Shown: piece after piece, positions 10,806 through 26,035 of the stretch
How positions within the stretch are numbered: position 1 is the stretch's first letter
How the letters are laid out: the number at the start of each line of letters is the position of its first letter
From: Nannobrachium achirus
Taxonomy: Eukaryota > Chordata > Actinopteri > Myctophiformes > Myctophidae
Assembly: GCA_963921795.1 (NCBI GenBank)
Contig: OY997651.1
Coordinates: 45,683,156 to 45,747,155, forward strand
Direction: 5' to 3'
DNA: 64,000 nt
The notes under the pieces: generated by a model
Database searches by the model: none
What the model saw: the letters and a program-made list of their open reading frames with translations, nothing else
Told to the model about the DNA's origin: nothing
Made by a program: the position numbers and the translations under genes

Positions 10806-13231
10806 ATGAACCAAAATGGGGAGGTTGAGCAGTCCTGCAGAGAACCCAAAAGGAGGAAGATTGAGCACCAGGTTTGTTGTGTTTGTGTTATTGCATTTTA
10901 TAGATATTACCATGTGTTATCTATCATCTTGTGTTGTGTTTGTTGAGTTTTTGGTCACAAATCGTTTTTATATTTAATCTAGTAGCCTATGTTGGTGGCA
11001 TGTTCCAACCCTCCCCCATTTTAATGGATAACTATTACACCTTGTTTATGATCATCTTTTGTTTCATATTGCCTTTTGTTTTTCCACAATTCACATATTC
11101 ATGAAGTGTCTTTTCTCTATGTGATTTTACAGATGAACGTAACAACGGTAGTGTTGAAGGCCTGTTTCGTCCCTCTGTCACGTCTAAGGATTAACAGTGG
11201 ACTGTTGGACGTGAAGGATGAAACAGTTCCATTGGATATTTCTAACCCTGTGGCATACACAGCTGTTCCACAAAGTAAAATGGTAATTTGATTTCAAATT
11301 ATATCTTTTGGTTGAGGTCTTATTACACTACATTGAACCCTAGCAAAACAACACTGTATCACCCCAGCAAAACAACACACTCTAATAATGTTAGAAACCA
11401 AGTCTAGAAGATCAACAGACATCTGCTCCCTCTAAGATCAGACTGTATTACATGTATTTATGGGATAATTGTGAAGCAATTAAAGACACCAACTGTTTTT
11501 TGTATGTAGGTGGAGTTAAAACCAGCTGTTATGGCTGTGTCCTCAAAGCCATCACCTGAGAGAGATGTGAAACTACTCATAAAGGAAGAGACTCTTTGTA
11601 TGCCGTGCACAAGATACACTAAAGGTGAGATCGATGATGATCATGATGCTTGCTTGCACTTAGAAAGTGCAATCAGCAGTTGTTGCAGGGACTGATTTCT
11701 GAGCTGAACCTATTGAATTCAGATGAAGAATGCACAGATTTCTTTGATCAAACATGTGATTTTGTGACATGCCATGCTTCTTTTGTTATGAAACATTGCT
11801 GGATCACTGCCACATTGCCAAATACAAATGTTTAAACTTGTTGGAATAAAACTGGTTCTGCTTCAAAGAGTGTCCTGACTGAACTATGCTTTTATTTTCC
11901 TCCTCCTAGACGGTGTCTCTCTTTGTAAAGAAGAGTCTTCACCAGAACAGAAGGAGCAGGGTTCCAGATCGATCAAGAATGAACCAGAACCTCCACAGAT
12001 CAAAGAGGAACAGGAGGAGCCGTTCCAAACACAAGAGGACGTCCCATTAGAGAATGGTGGGACAATGTTGACATTAGTAACAGTGAAAAGTTCAACTGAT
12101 GAAAACAGAGAAACAGACCCTCCAGCCAGCACCTCCTACACACACAAACAAATGCAAGCTGGTCCAGATGGTACTCTGAAGCAGCACACAAGGATTCATA
12201 CAGGAGACAAACCCTTCAGCTGTACACTTTGTGGTAAAAGCTTTACTACAAAGAGTTATCTGAAGCTACACAAGCTAATTCATACAGGGGAAAAACCCTT
12301 TAGCTGCACATTTTGTGACAGCAGCTTTAGTGGTAAGGGTGCCCTGAAGCAGCACACGAGGATTCATACAGGGGAAAAACCATACAGTTGTACACTTTGT
12401 GGCAACAGCTTTAATTCTAGTGGTAATCTGAAATCACACATGAAGATTCATACAGGGGAAAAACCCTTCAGCTGTACACTTTGTGGCAACAGCTTTAAAA
12501 AATCGAGTCATCTGAAGCAACACATGCTAATTCATACAGGGGAAAAACCCTTTAGCTGCACAGTGTGTGGCAGCAGCTTTAGTTGTAATGCATATCTGAA
12601 GCAGCACATGAGGATTCATACAGGTATAAAACCATACAGCTGTACTGTTTGTGGCAACAGCTTTAATTGTAGTGGTCATCTGAAATCACACATGAGGATT
12701 CATACAGGGGAAAAACCCTATAGCTGTGAAATTTGTGGCATCAGCTTTAGTTATAGTAGTGCTCTGAAGCAGCACATGAGGATTCATACAGGGGAAAAGC
12801 TATATAGCTGTGAAATTTGTGGCAACAGCTTTAGTTGTAATAGTGCTCTGAAAAAGCACATGAGGATTCATACAGGGGAAAAGCCCTATAGTTGTGACAT
12901 TTGTGGCAACAGCTTTAGTTGTAATAGTACTCTGAATGTGCACATGAGGATTCATACAGGGGAAAAACCATTTTGCTGTACACTTTGTGGTAACAGCTTT
13001 AGTCAAGCAAGTAATCTGAAGAAACACATGTTAATTCATACAGGGGGAAAACCCTTTAGCTGCAAAGTGTGTGACAGCAGCTTTAGTTCCAAGGGCAGTC
13101 TGAAGATGCATTTCAGGATTCATACTCTGGAAAAGCCCTATAGCTGTGAAATGTGTGGCAACAGCTTTAATTGTAACAGTGCTCTGAATTCGCACATGAG
13201 GATTCATAGAGGGGAAAATAAGGCCCTTTAG
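10806..13231 (+). CDS. C2H2 zinc-finger protein, copy C (12 fingers)
   Basis: Coding exons are 10806-10871, 11133-11282, 11510-11624 and 11910-13231. Phases are consistent, giving 550 residues. The exon 2 product has the basic KRRK patch; the exon 3 product begins [13 protein letters not shown]. Exon 5 opens with an acidic spacer carrying IKEEQEE, then twelve C2H2 fingers from about residue 215, ending HRGENKAL. Several recognition helices contain Cys, Asn and Ser (for example [18 protein letters not shown]) rather than the usual charged contact residues. The finger region is very close to copy D but lacks D's duplicated finger pair, and it keeps three C-terminal fingers that D lost. All exons are intact; probably functional. 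Confidence 0.88.
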
Positions 13232-13500
13232 CTGTACTGTGTGTGGCAGCAGCGTTAGTCATTTTACAACTCCTGAAGATGCACATGCAGATTCAGACAG
13301 GGGGGAAAGTCCTGGCTGTACACTTTGTTTAAGCTTTCACCTAAATTAAACTTGTTCAAACTTCAACTTTTTCAGCTTTACGCAGTAATTATTTTTTGTA
13401 CTTTTCTCTTATACAAAATGTTATACTTTTTAGGATTCTTCTAAAAACTGTTTCCCAGTGGATTCATGTGGGAAAAGCATTCTGTCTTACCATTTATACT

Positions 13501-14425
13501 ACTTCGGTGGTTGGGGGCATGTGTACAGTGGCTAAATGTATATTTTTAGACACAATAAGTCATCAATATTATTTACAGTACTAGTCCCCATAAGTCACAC
13601 CTGCCCATGAAAGATTGTGGTGCATCTTGGGAATGGGCTTATTGTGTCTAAAAATACATATTTAGTAGGGGTGTGTATCCATCCCTTACAAGGCGATTCG
13701 ATTCGTATCCGATACATGGGCTGCGATTCGATTCAAAGACGATACATCTTACATACAGAACGATTCGATACGATTCAATTCGGTGCAATTTCGATACGAT
13801 TTCGATTTTGTGGAATTTTATGCGATTCGATTGGATTCGATGCGTTTTGCTGTGATCTGATACATACGTTTAATGAAACATTCATTTTCCATTCAATTAA
13901 AAAGCTATAATCTATAAAGTAGCATTGCTGACCTTCAAATAATGGATATCTCATAAAAGACCAAGGAATAACAGAACATTGTAAAGAAAGATGGATGACA
14001 AATCATTTTAGTATCATGTCATTGTTGTGTTCATTTTAAATAGACACAGACATGTAGAATTGTAGATACAAAAAATAATTAATGTAAACTACAAAGCCTA
14101 CTGACATGGTTTGAAAATCTGTCTCACACACCCATTTCTAAGAGCTTCACTTTGGCAGTTACAGTTAGTCAGGTGGAGAAATATAAAACAAACACACAAA
14201 GGCCTGGCCCTTCAGGCTTCAGTACAGTGCAATAATTGTACTTTGCAAAGCTGCTATTATAACACTGAAAAACTAAAATACATCCTCACCAATGCCACAG
14301 ATCAGATCAATCCTCCACAGATCAGATCAGATCAGATCACCAAATAAAACTAGTAAAAGAGCCTGCTGTTATTCAGTCAATAAGATCATTTCAAAGAGAT
14401 CCACTTTACAACAGTAACAATATTA
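13501..14425. mobile_element. Compound insertion in the copy C 3'UTR (foldback fragment plus GATTCGATTCG-rich hAT-like element)
   Basis: The 3'UTR shared by the other copies is broken after ACCATTTATACT (13500) and resumes at TTACTGCTTGGG (about 14426). The insert begins with a truncated ~215-bp foldback (13502-13665). From 13666 follows TAGGGGTGTGTATCC and GATTCGATTCG-rich sequence resembling non-autonomous hAT elements of fish. The remainder to 14425 is AT-rich with a short GATCA repeat near 14320. No transposase is visible, and the boundaries inside are approximate. Confidence 0.55.
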
Positions 14426-15387
14426 CTGCTTGGGATTGAGCTGAATTGAAAATCTGTCTGAGGAGGGATGTGTACATTTTCTACTGTACATAATATATTT
14501 TGTGCGAGCCCAGTTCTGCAGGAATATTGTAGTACTTTAAAGCCTTGATGTCATATTGATGCCAACAGGGATCACTGTATTGTAAATGAACCCAGGCAGT
14601 GCTTCCTTTCTTATATGATTTAAACTGACAAGATAACAATGTCAATGTTTTCCACTTTCTATGATGTAACAATAAACCAAATAAATGTGTAGGCCTATAC
14701 TTTTGCAATGTCTTTATTGCGTAGTATGTGAAAGTAAGGAAAGTATTACCCAGGCAGTGCTTCATTTCTTTTATGATTTAAACTGACAAGATAACAATGT
14801 TTTCCACTTTTTATGATGTAACAAACCAAAGAAATGTGTGTGTGTCCGTGCGTGCGTGCTATGTGTGCGTGTTGTGATATTATTCCTGAAGAAAGAGGGG
14901 TATTTTCACTCTTCACATTCAAGGTTTTGAATTTGAACCTAATTGTTATTTACATATTCATTAGGCTATTCTATTTTTTTATTTTGCACAATCATTGCAC
15001 AAATCATTACTAAATAATTGAGAACTTTTTTTCTTCTTCTAAAACATCTAAATTAATCAGAGTTAAGTTAAATAGATTTAAAAGAACACAAAAGCCCTCC
15101 TCTCAAAACAGACCACAGAGGGGACCGCTACACACTTCCTCTGACGTTAGGTGTCACCTTTCAGACGTTTTTGCAGAAGTGTTTTCCAGTAGAAACTATT
15201 TGAATACAAATGATTTCCAATCCTCCCACAGCATTCACACAATAGCCTACTGTTGGGGGCTATGCCCACTACTTATCATACTAAAAGGAATAGGCCTACA
15301 TGCAAATGAGTTGTGCCTCCATTCAGCAATAGGGGTACACACCCTAACCAATTCTCACCTGTCCTTTAACAATGAGACAAGCATGCA
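14426..15387 (+). other. 3'UTR and intergenic module of copy C
   Basis: Non-coding. It matches 42000-44040. The TG tract has collapsed to a few units near 14838-14870. It ends at ACAAGCATGC, where the large DNA-transposon-like element begins. No gene is supported. Confidence 0.65.
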
Positions 15388-15579
15388 GCAAAAAGTCTGG
15401 TGTTAAATTGATTCCCACAGAGTCAATTTCAACTCTTTCTGTGAGTTTATATGTGTCCACACTTTCTAGAGTCAAATTAACACTTTGGAAATAGTTCATT
15501 ATTTAACACTAGCCAGGAGTTCCTTCTTTAACTCTTTCTCCAGAGTTTCAAATAACACTGTGCTCTGAGTTGACTGTTT

Positions 15580-15905
15580 ACTCTTTACCAGAGTTAGATA
15601 ATTAACACACCTCAGAGTTAATGTTTACTCTTTACCAGAGTTAAATACTTTTTTCACTCTTTACCAGAGTTAAATACATTTTTTTAAATAACACTACTGT
15701 GAGTTAATATTTTACTCTTTACCAGAGTTAAATACTTTTTTCACTCTTTACCAGAGTTAAATGTTTTTTTTAAATAACACTACTGTGAGTTAATATTTTA
15801 CTCTTTACCAGAGTTAAATACATTTTTTCACTCTTTACCAGAGTTAAATACATTTTTAAAATAACACTACTCTGAGTTAATGTTACTCTTTACCAGAGTT
15901 AAAGC
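15580..15905. repeat. Left subterminal repeats of the large element
   Basis: The motif ACTCTTTACCAGAGTTA recurs about eight times, at near 15580, 15627, 15656, 15714, 15743, 15800, 15830 and 15885. Spacing alternates ~29 and ~57 bp, a higher-order period of about 87 bp. The motif is itself a partial inverted repeat (CTCT...AGAG). Such arrays are commonly transposase-binding regions; that role is inferred. Confidence 0.85.
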
Positions 15906-15999
15906 AATCAGACAAGTAAATAGACAAATAACACTTCAAAACAGTTTAAAACATTTATTTCGGCCATAAAAATCCCAGTCCATAAAACAGTCAAGTATT

Positions 16000-18474
16000 T
16001 CATTCCAACAGAATGAATGGAGTGATCACATATAAAGATTCATCTGAAATACTGTAGGCAGTCTGCATGTCAAATGGTGTACAAAACTTCAGGTCAGCCA
16101 GTTTAATTACAAGTCTTTCATCACTTCTTGACACTCTGAATGCATGATGATGCTCATCAAATTGCTCTGTAAACAGCCTGCTTGACAAAAAGAAAATGTG
16201 TTCCTCAACTAAAAGTACATCACTTATTTGACAGAAGACTGGCATATCTTCCTCTAATGCCCTACACACAACAAGTCCAGCTTTAAATTGAACACCATTA
16301 ACTTTAACCCAAGTGGTTGAGAAAACCTCTTTTGAAAAAATCATGTTGTCATTGTTAACATCATTTTCTTCGAGGGAAAAAGTTTTAATTGGCCCATATT
16401 CTGTGTGCTTGAGATTGAAGCTTTCCCAATGATGGGCAATGGCCATCTGATGCTTTTTAGCCAGTGATTTTGTTATGTTTTTGAAATTTTTAAAATAATC
16501 TTTAAACATCTTGTGTTTGGCTTCAAACCTCATACACCACATATGTAGCAATGGGCCAATTTTCCTTATAGCATGTGGATAATGTATCATAAAGTGATGT
16601 TTCGGTATCAAGTTTCTGTTTGGATACAATTGTTTAAATAGTGTGTGGTGCTCCAAAATCAAATGCTTTAAATATGTCGTCATGCCTAGAGTTAGAGAAG
16701 GTGAAAACACTATGTTCATTATTTGAAGTAACAGCAGCAACAAATTCCAGTTTTTGTTCCCTGCAGGAATAATGTCACCAAACAGCAGTGGGATGTTTTT
16801 TACAAGACACAACGTCTGAATAGAATTTAAACCAATGTTATTGCCAGCACTCTCCAAAATAATCTTTGTGGGACGGTTCTTTCGTTCTAAAAATCCATAA
16901 TCAAAGGAATAAATCCTGGAAAGTAAGTCCTGTTCTGAAATGCAGTTTTTTGTGAGATATCCAAAAAGCAACTTCATTTCGTACTGAGCCACACCCTCAA
17001 GAAGATCATGCATTATATCAAATGCATAGTTATTAGAAACATGAAAGTACTTCAATGAATTAAGTGTAGAATTCTTTTTCACACCATATACTGACTTCAA
17101 TTGTGGATTATCCTGGAGAGACTGACAATGCATTTCAAACGCATCTTTTCCACGAAGGATTACTTTAGGATCATCCTCACAGTATACTGTTTGAGTATCA
17201 TCCTTCTCGATTAAACAAAAACGACAAAAATATTGGCTATTGAATGACTCATTAAAACCAAGAATTGAGTGCATCCCTAGATTATCTCCTGTGATCTGTG
17301 AGATTGTACCATATATCTGCTCATCAGAAAATGGTAGACTGAGCCCTTCACTTTCCAGTTTTTTCACATCATTTAGCAACGGTTCCAGTATAGCATCAAA
17401 GCCATACTTTTGGAGATCTTGTGTGTGAAAAAGTGATATCAAATGAATGTTCATTAGAGCCGAATTATATTTTGGGGGCAAATTTCTAAGAATGAAATAC
17501 AGACAGCCTAATTTGTGAAGTCCACGTTTGGAACCAAGGGCATTTCCAGTTTCAAAATCATCGTAATAGACTTGAATTTGTAGTGCGTGTCTTTTAGCTG
17601 TGAATAAAGGGTGAGTTTTAAAATAACTTCCATCACAAAAGTCAGTATAAATGTCAGGCTCAGATCTACACTCTTTCTTAAGTAATTCACAAATGTCTGG
17701 ATTTCCGCACATAAATGTCAAGGTTTCTAAAATTGGCACATATATAAAAGTATCCTTAACAGGAACTTGATCATACGTGCCAGATTTCTGATTAAGCCTG
17801 GTGTCAAATCTCACTCCCAGTGTAATTTCTATTGGCTCTACGACTTCCCATTTTTGTGTAAAGTATTTATTTCGTTTCCATTCTGTATTCAGGTTTGTGA
17901 AAGGGTTTTCTAAACGGTTCATAGATTCATTTATCACAGATATGTCAGGGTTAGGTAAAGCAGAGATGATAGTCTGTTTTGCTTGTGAGCGAAGCTCGCT
18001 TGTAAGTTCCTCCAGATCCCCTACAATTGAGGTTACCAAGCTGTTGGAAATACCACTCCCCTGTAATTTAGCCACAATAGATGCACACATGTCTTTGGTT
18101 GTATCCGTAGGAAGTCCTGAATCATTGTTCTCAAAAGAAACACTGGAAGAGCAACATTGATGTGGGGAATTCAACTCATCCCCCAAAGCAAAGGCTTGAG
18201 ATGAAGATGCAACTGGCTCACTGGAACTTGCAACTGGCTCACTGGAACTCTCAACATTAACATTTGAAGTTTGAGAGATTTGCTCAGCATGATGAACACT
18301 GTTAAGGTGCTTCCGAAAACCGTAAAATGTTAAGAACTGACGCCTACAGCCTGGCTGAGAACAAAGCAATTTGAATTTACCACCAGGATAGAAACTATGT
18401 ACAGTTCTTATATGTGATACTAATTCTTGACAACTGGGATAGCCTTTCTGACACATAAAACAGGTCAGCATCAC
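16000..18474 (-). CDS. Transposon-encoded 824-aa protein with N-terminal C2H2 motifs, probable transposase
   Basis: A single uninterrupted minus-strand frame starts MMLTCFMCQKGY. The first ~70 residues hold two C2H2-type motifs (CFMCQKGYPSCQELVSHIRTVH and CSQPGC...HLNSVH). A Ser-rich linker follows, then a long conserved core with acidic and His clusters such as AFDIMHDLLEGV and HYPHAIRKIGP, with FEAKHKMFKDY after it. I know this core from fish and invertebrate proteins of transposon origin but cannot name its family. The catalytic residues are not assigned. It begins 47 bp after the end of the nine-exon gene on the same strand. The length and lack of stops suggest recent activity. Confidence 0.7.
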   Translation of the reverse strand: MMLTCFMCQKGYPSCQELVSHIRTVHSFYPGGKFKLLCSQPGCRRQFLTFYGFRKHLNSVHHAEQISQTSNVNVESSSEPVASSSEPVASSSQAFALGDELNSPHQCCSSSVSFENNDSGLPTDTTKDMCASIVAKLQGSGISNSLVTSIVGDLEELTSELRSQAKQTIISALPNPDISVINESMNRLENPFTNLNTEWKRNKYFTQKWEVVEPIEITLGVRFDTRLNQKSGTYDQVPVKDTFIYVPILETLTFMCGNPDICELLKKECRSEPDIYTDFCDGSYFKTHPLFTAKRHALQIQVYYDDFETGNALGSKRGLHKLGCLYFILRNLPPKYNSALMNIHLISLFHTQDLQKYGFDAILEPLLNDVKKLESEGLSLPFSDEQIYGTISQITGDNLGMHSILGFNESFNSQYFCRFCLIEKDDTQTVYCEDDPKVILRGKDAFEMHCQSLQDNPQLKSVYGVKKNSTLNSLKYFHVSNNYAFDIMHDLLEGVAQYEMKLLFGYLTKNCISEQDLLSRIYSFDYGFLERKNRPTKIILESAGNNIGLNSIQTLCLVKNIPLLFGDIIPAGNKNWNLLLLLLQIMNIVFSPSLTLGMTTYLKHLILEHHTLFKQLYPNRNLIPKHHFMIHYPHAIRKIGPLLHMWCMRFEAKHKMFKDYFKNFKNITKSLAKKHQMAIAHHWESFNLKHTEYGPIKTFSLEENDVNNDNMIFSKEVFSTTWVKVNGVQFKAGLVVCRALEEDMPVFCQISDVLLVEEHIFFLSSRLFTEQFDEHHHAFRVSRSDERLVIKLADLKFCTPFDMQTAYSISDESLYVITPFILLE

Positions 18475-18521
18475 TTAAGCCACTTGCTCACAAATAAGAC
18501 AGGTCAGAATCCTTAAGCCAC

Positions 18522-23102
<4,581 letters not shown>

Positions 23103-23375
23103 GTTTACTCAAACCTGCAATAAAATAAAAGTAAATTAACTAAAATTAAGCTTAGTTACTACATGTAGATACAGTAGGCAAAAAAGCTTTTAAAATTGGA
23201 AATTTCATTGGGGAAAAACATGGTTATTTGGTTAGAAAACAATGTTAGAGAATCTCCCCATACAGTAACATCATCCTACCTTCATTGACATTAATGATAC
23301 AAAGTAAATTTGTAGTAAATTAATAAAGCCATCCTCCTAAAATCATGCCTTCAGAGCTTTTGCAACAGGTGGTGG

Positions 23376-23682
23376 CAGTGGTGGAAAAAGTACTTAACAT
23401 TTTACTTAAAGTATCAATAGGTTTAAGTATCAAGCTACTGCAATATAGCAACTGTAAAAGTAAATGTCCGGAATTTACTTGAGTACATTTTGTACAAAGT
23501 ATTCGTATCAAAATGTACAGTTAAAAGTACAAATGTAGAACATACTGAAATATGCCAAATGTATAGGCCTACAAATATTAGGACATGACCGAGCTACAAG
23601 CTCACCATACTGCAATGCGACGCGGTTTGCAGTATTGATACTTTTACTTAAGTAAACCATTTGAGTACTTCTCCCACCATAG
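23376..23682. mobile_element. hAT-like MITE (CAGTGGTGGAAAAAGTAC type)
   Basis: Left end CAGTGGTGGAAAAAGTACTT. Right end GAGTACTTCTCCCACCATAG, an imperfect inverse. The interior repeats ACTTAAAGTA and AAGTAC motifs. It is a widespread fish-type non-autonomous element. It lies upstream of the start codon of the nine-exon gene; no clear target duplication was found. Confidence 0.65.
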
Positions 23683-24468
23683 CCCCATGGAACAGTGCAC
23701 CCGTCGCTGCATACTGTACTGTTGTGCTCCGAGATGAGCTCCTATAAAGTTAATGCCTCAACATCACATTGGAAAACACTCGAAATCCCACTCCAGCCCA
23801 CGGTACATAACATGAACCACGGCATGAAACAACCGCTTGGTTCCACACTACGCGCCTCCTCGCAATTCATGATTTTCAATGAGAGGCGGGTTAGCCACGC
23901 AGCGAAGTTTTGGGGCGGCGAGGAGAGCGGGCGCAGTCCCGTGAAACCCCCAGCGAGCGTGCTCATCAGTAGGCTAAAGACCGAATGACAACCGGGAGCT
24001 AGTCTTGATTTCATTTACTGTGAAATAATTTAAGTCATAACCTGAGTAAGTGGGGCTTGACCGCTTGAGTGAGATAATAATATCACTGTTAAGAATAAAC
24101 GTATATTTTCGGCACAAACGGCCATGGAGACCAGGCTCCATGGTTTGTGTAAAGCATGTTCACCATTAGACCTAGGCCTACTAGTTTAGACAAACATTGT
24201 GTATAGGCCTAGCAATTGGCCTACATCGCTTCATGGATGTTTTCTTGTAGCTACATACTGCAGTGTGCAGCACACAAATACAATTATTTTAATAAATAAA
24301 GTCTGCACTTACCAAATTATGTTTAAGATGAGATGAACACATTGAAGAAAAGTTCACTGTGTGACCGTTGGTCTGTTGGTCTTCATCAATCAATTCAAAA
24401 TGAATGCAGGTGTGGGCAGGAGGAGCTTAATTGACTCTCTGATGAGTTGAGTGTGTTCAAATTACTCT

Positions 24469-24745
24469 CTGGGAGTTGAAATGAACTCCGGGTGAAACTC
24501 CCAGAGATCAACTATATAAAATAACTCCAAAGGGAGTTCATTTCAACTCCGGGTGGAAACTCCCAGAGATCAACTTTATAAAATAACTCCAAACACAGTG
24601 AATGAACTCAGGGCAGAGTTTGGTAACACTGACATAATCAACTCTTTCAAATAACTCCAACTCTGAACCCAATTTGAATCGGAATGTGTTAAAATGACAC
24701 TTTGGGAGTTGAAATCAACTCTGTAATTTTTAACCCTGATATTTC
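24469..24745. repeat. Right subterminal repeats of the large element
   Basis: Two ~61-bp units containing GGGAGTTGAAATGAACTCC and AACTCCCAGAGATCAAC start near 24471 and 24532. Further ACTCC/GAGTT motifs follow to 24745. They mirror the ACTC/GAGT theme of the left end but are a different repeat unit. Confidence 0.75.
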
Positions 24746-24763
24746 AACTCCTGAATTTTTGCT

Positions 24764-25560
24764 CCTCCAGTTACATACATTACAGCATGCAGAAACCTGT
24801 GTCTTCAATCAGACACTGATACAGTTTCAAACCTTTTTTTTGTGTAAACTAGCACTGATATATTTAAAGGACAACTTTGGTATATGTTAGTAATTAGATG
24901 AAAGAAACGATGAGTGTTTTTTTACTACCTTCTGTCGTTTTAGCCATTTTATTGATGTTGATTTCGGTGGTTGGGGGCATGTGTACAGTGGCTAAATGTA
25001 TATTTTTTAGACACAATAAGTCATCAATATTATTTACAGTACTAGTCCCCATAAGTCACACCTGCCCATGAAAGATTGTGGTGCATCTTGGGAATGGGCT
25101 TATTGTGTCTAAAAAGACATATTATTTAGCCCCCAACCACTGAAATCAAAATCATTAAAATTGCTAAACCGATAGAAAGCAATAAACTAAACTATTTTAA
25201 CCCTTATCTTACTTTTCTCTATTACAATCTAAAATATAAACCCTTGTTGTAAAGAAGGGTGCGTAAGGGATATGTTTTAAATGTCCACTTACCGGTATGT
25301 GTTAAGTAGCTCGATCTATATTCCAATAGTAACTGTGATGACCTCACACCGGTGTACTTTGCAATACAAACCCCAAAATCAGTCCTCCAGGGTCTTTTTT
25401 CCTCTTGGGAAAATGAGTGGTTTCCCATTTAAGATTGTTTTAGACATAAATAAAACACAATTTTAAATAGTAAGCAAGACATGCTATTAAATCACCCGCA
25501 TGTGTGTGCTGAAATATTTCTAGATAGTTGATGTGCTATGTTAATGTCAGCTCAGGGCTA
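24764..25560 (+). other. Intergenic module upstream of copy D, with foldback element
   Basis: Non-coding. 24955-25160 is another copy of the ~215-bp foldback. The rest is nearly identical to 44640-45060 upstream of copy E. No gene is supported. Confidence 0.7.
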
Positions 25561-25763
25561 TTGGAAGCATCTTGGCTCCCCCCACTTCCCTTGCTCTGCT
25601 CTGATTGGTTGAATTAAAAGTGTGAAACCCCCTCCCCAGGTAGCCTATAAGTACTGTACCATGTAACGTTGTAGTCTATGTTGTTTGTGCTTTCAGCAAA
25701 TTCAGAGACAAGACAGAGAACCATTTCCAAGGATTTGACTTTGAGGAACAACTGAACAAGAAG
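25561..25763 (+). promoter_or_regulatory. Promoter and non-coding exon 1 of ZNF copy D
   Basis: Inverted CCAAT box at 25604-25608, TATAAG at 25646-25651, exon 1 ending AACAAGAAG at 25763 before GTAAGAG. The block is almost the same as in copy E, including the intron start. Confidence 0.6.
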
Positions 25764-26035
25764 GTAAGAGATTTGTAGAGATCGGTATTGTTTGATAAAA
25801 AACTACTAACCTTGAAGAACTGTCTTTATTAGAAATTAGGAGCTCAGTTTAGAATACTTCAAATGTACTTTGACACATTGACACAGATCAGCTATTTGAA
25901 ATATTGAAACAATGTTTTTCAAAACAGTACAAAAGGTTTAAGGAGGGTAAGGCATGGACAAAAATAGAGCCCTAGATTTGCACATCCTCTACTTTCTCCA
26001 CCTTGTTTTTAATACCAAGCCATTCATCATTACAG

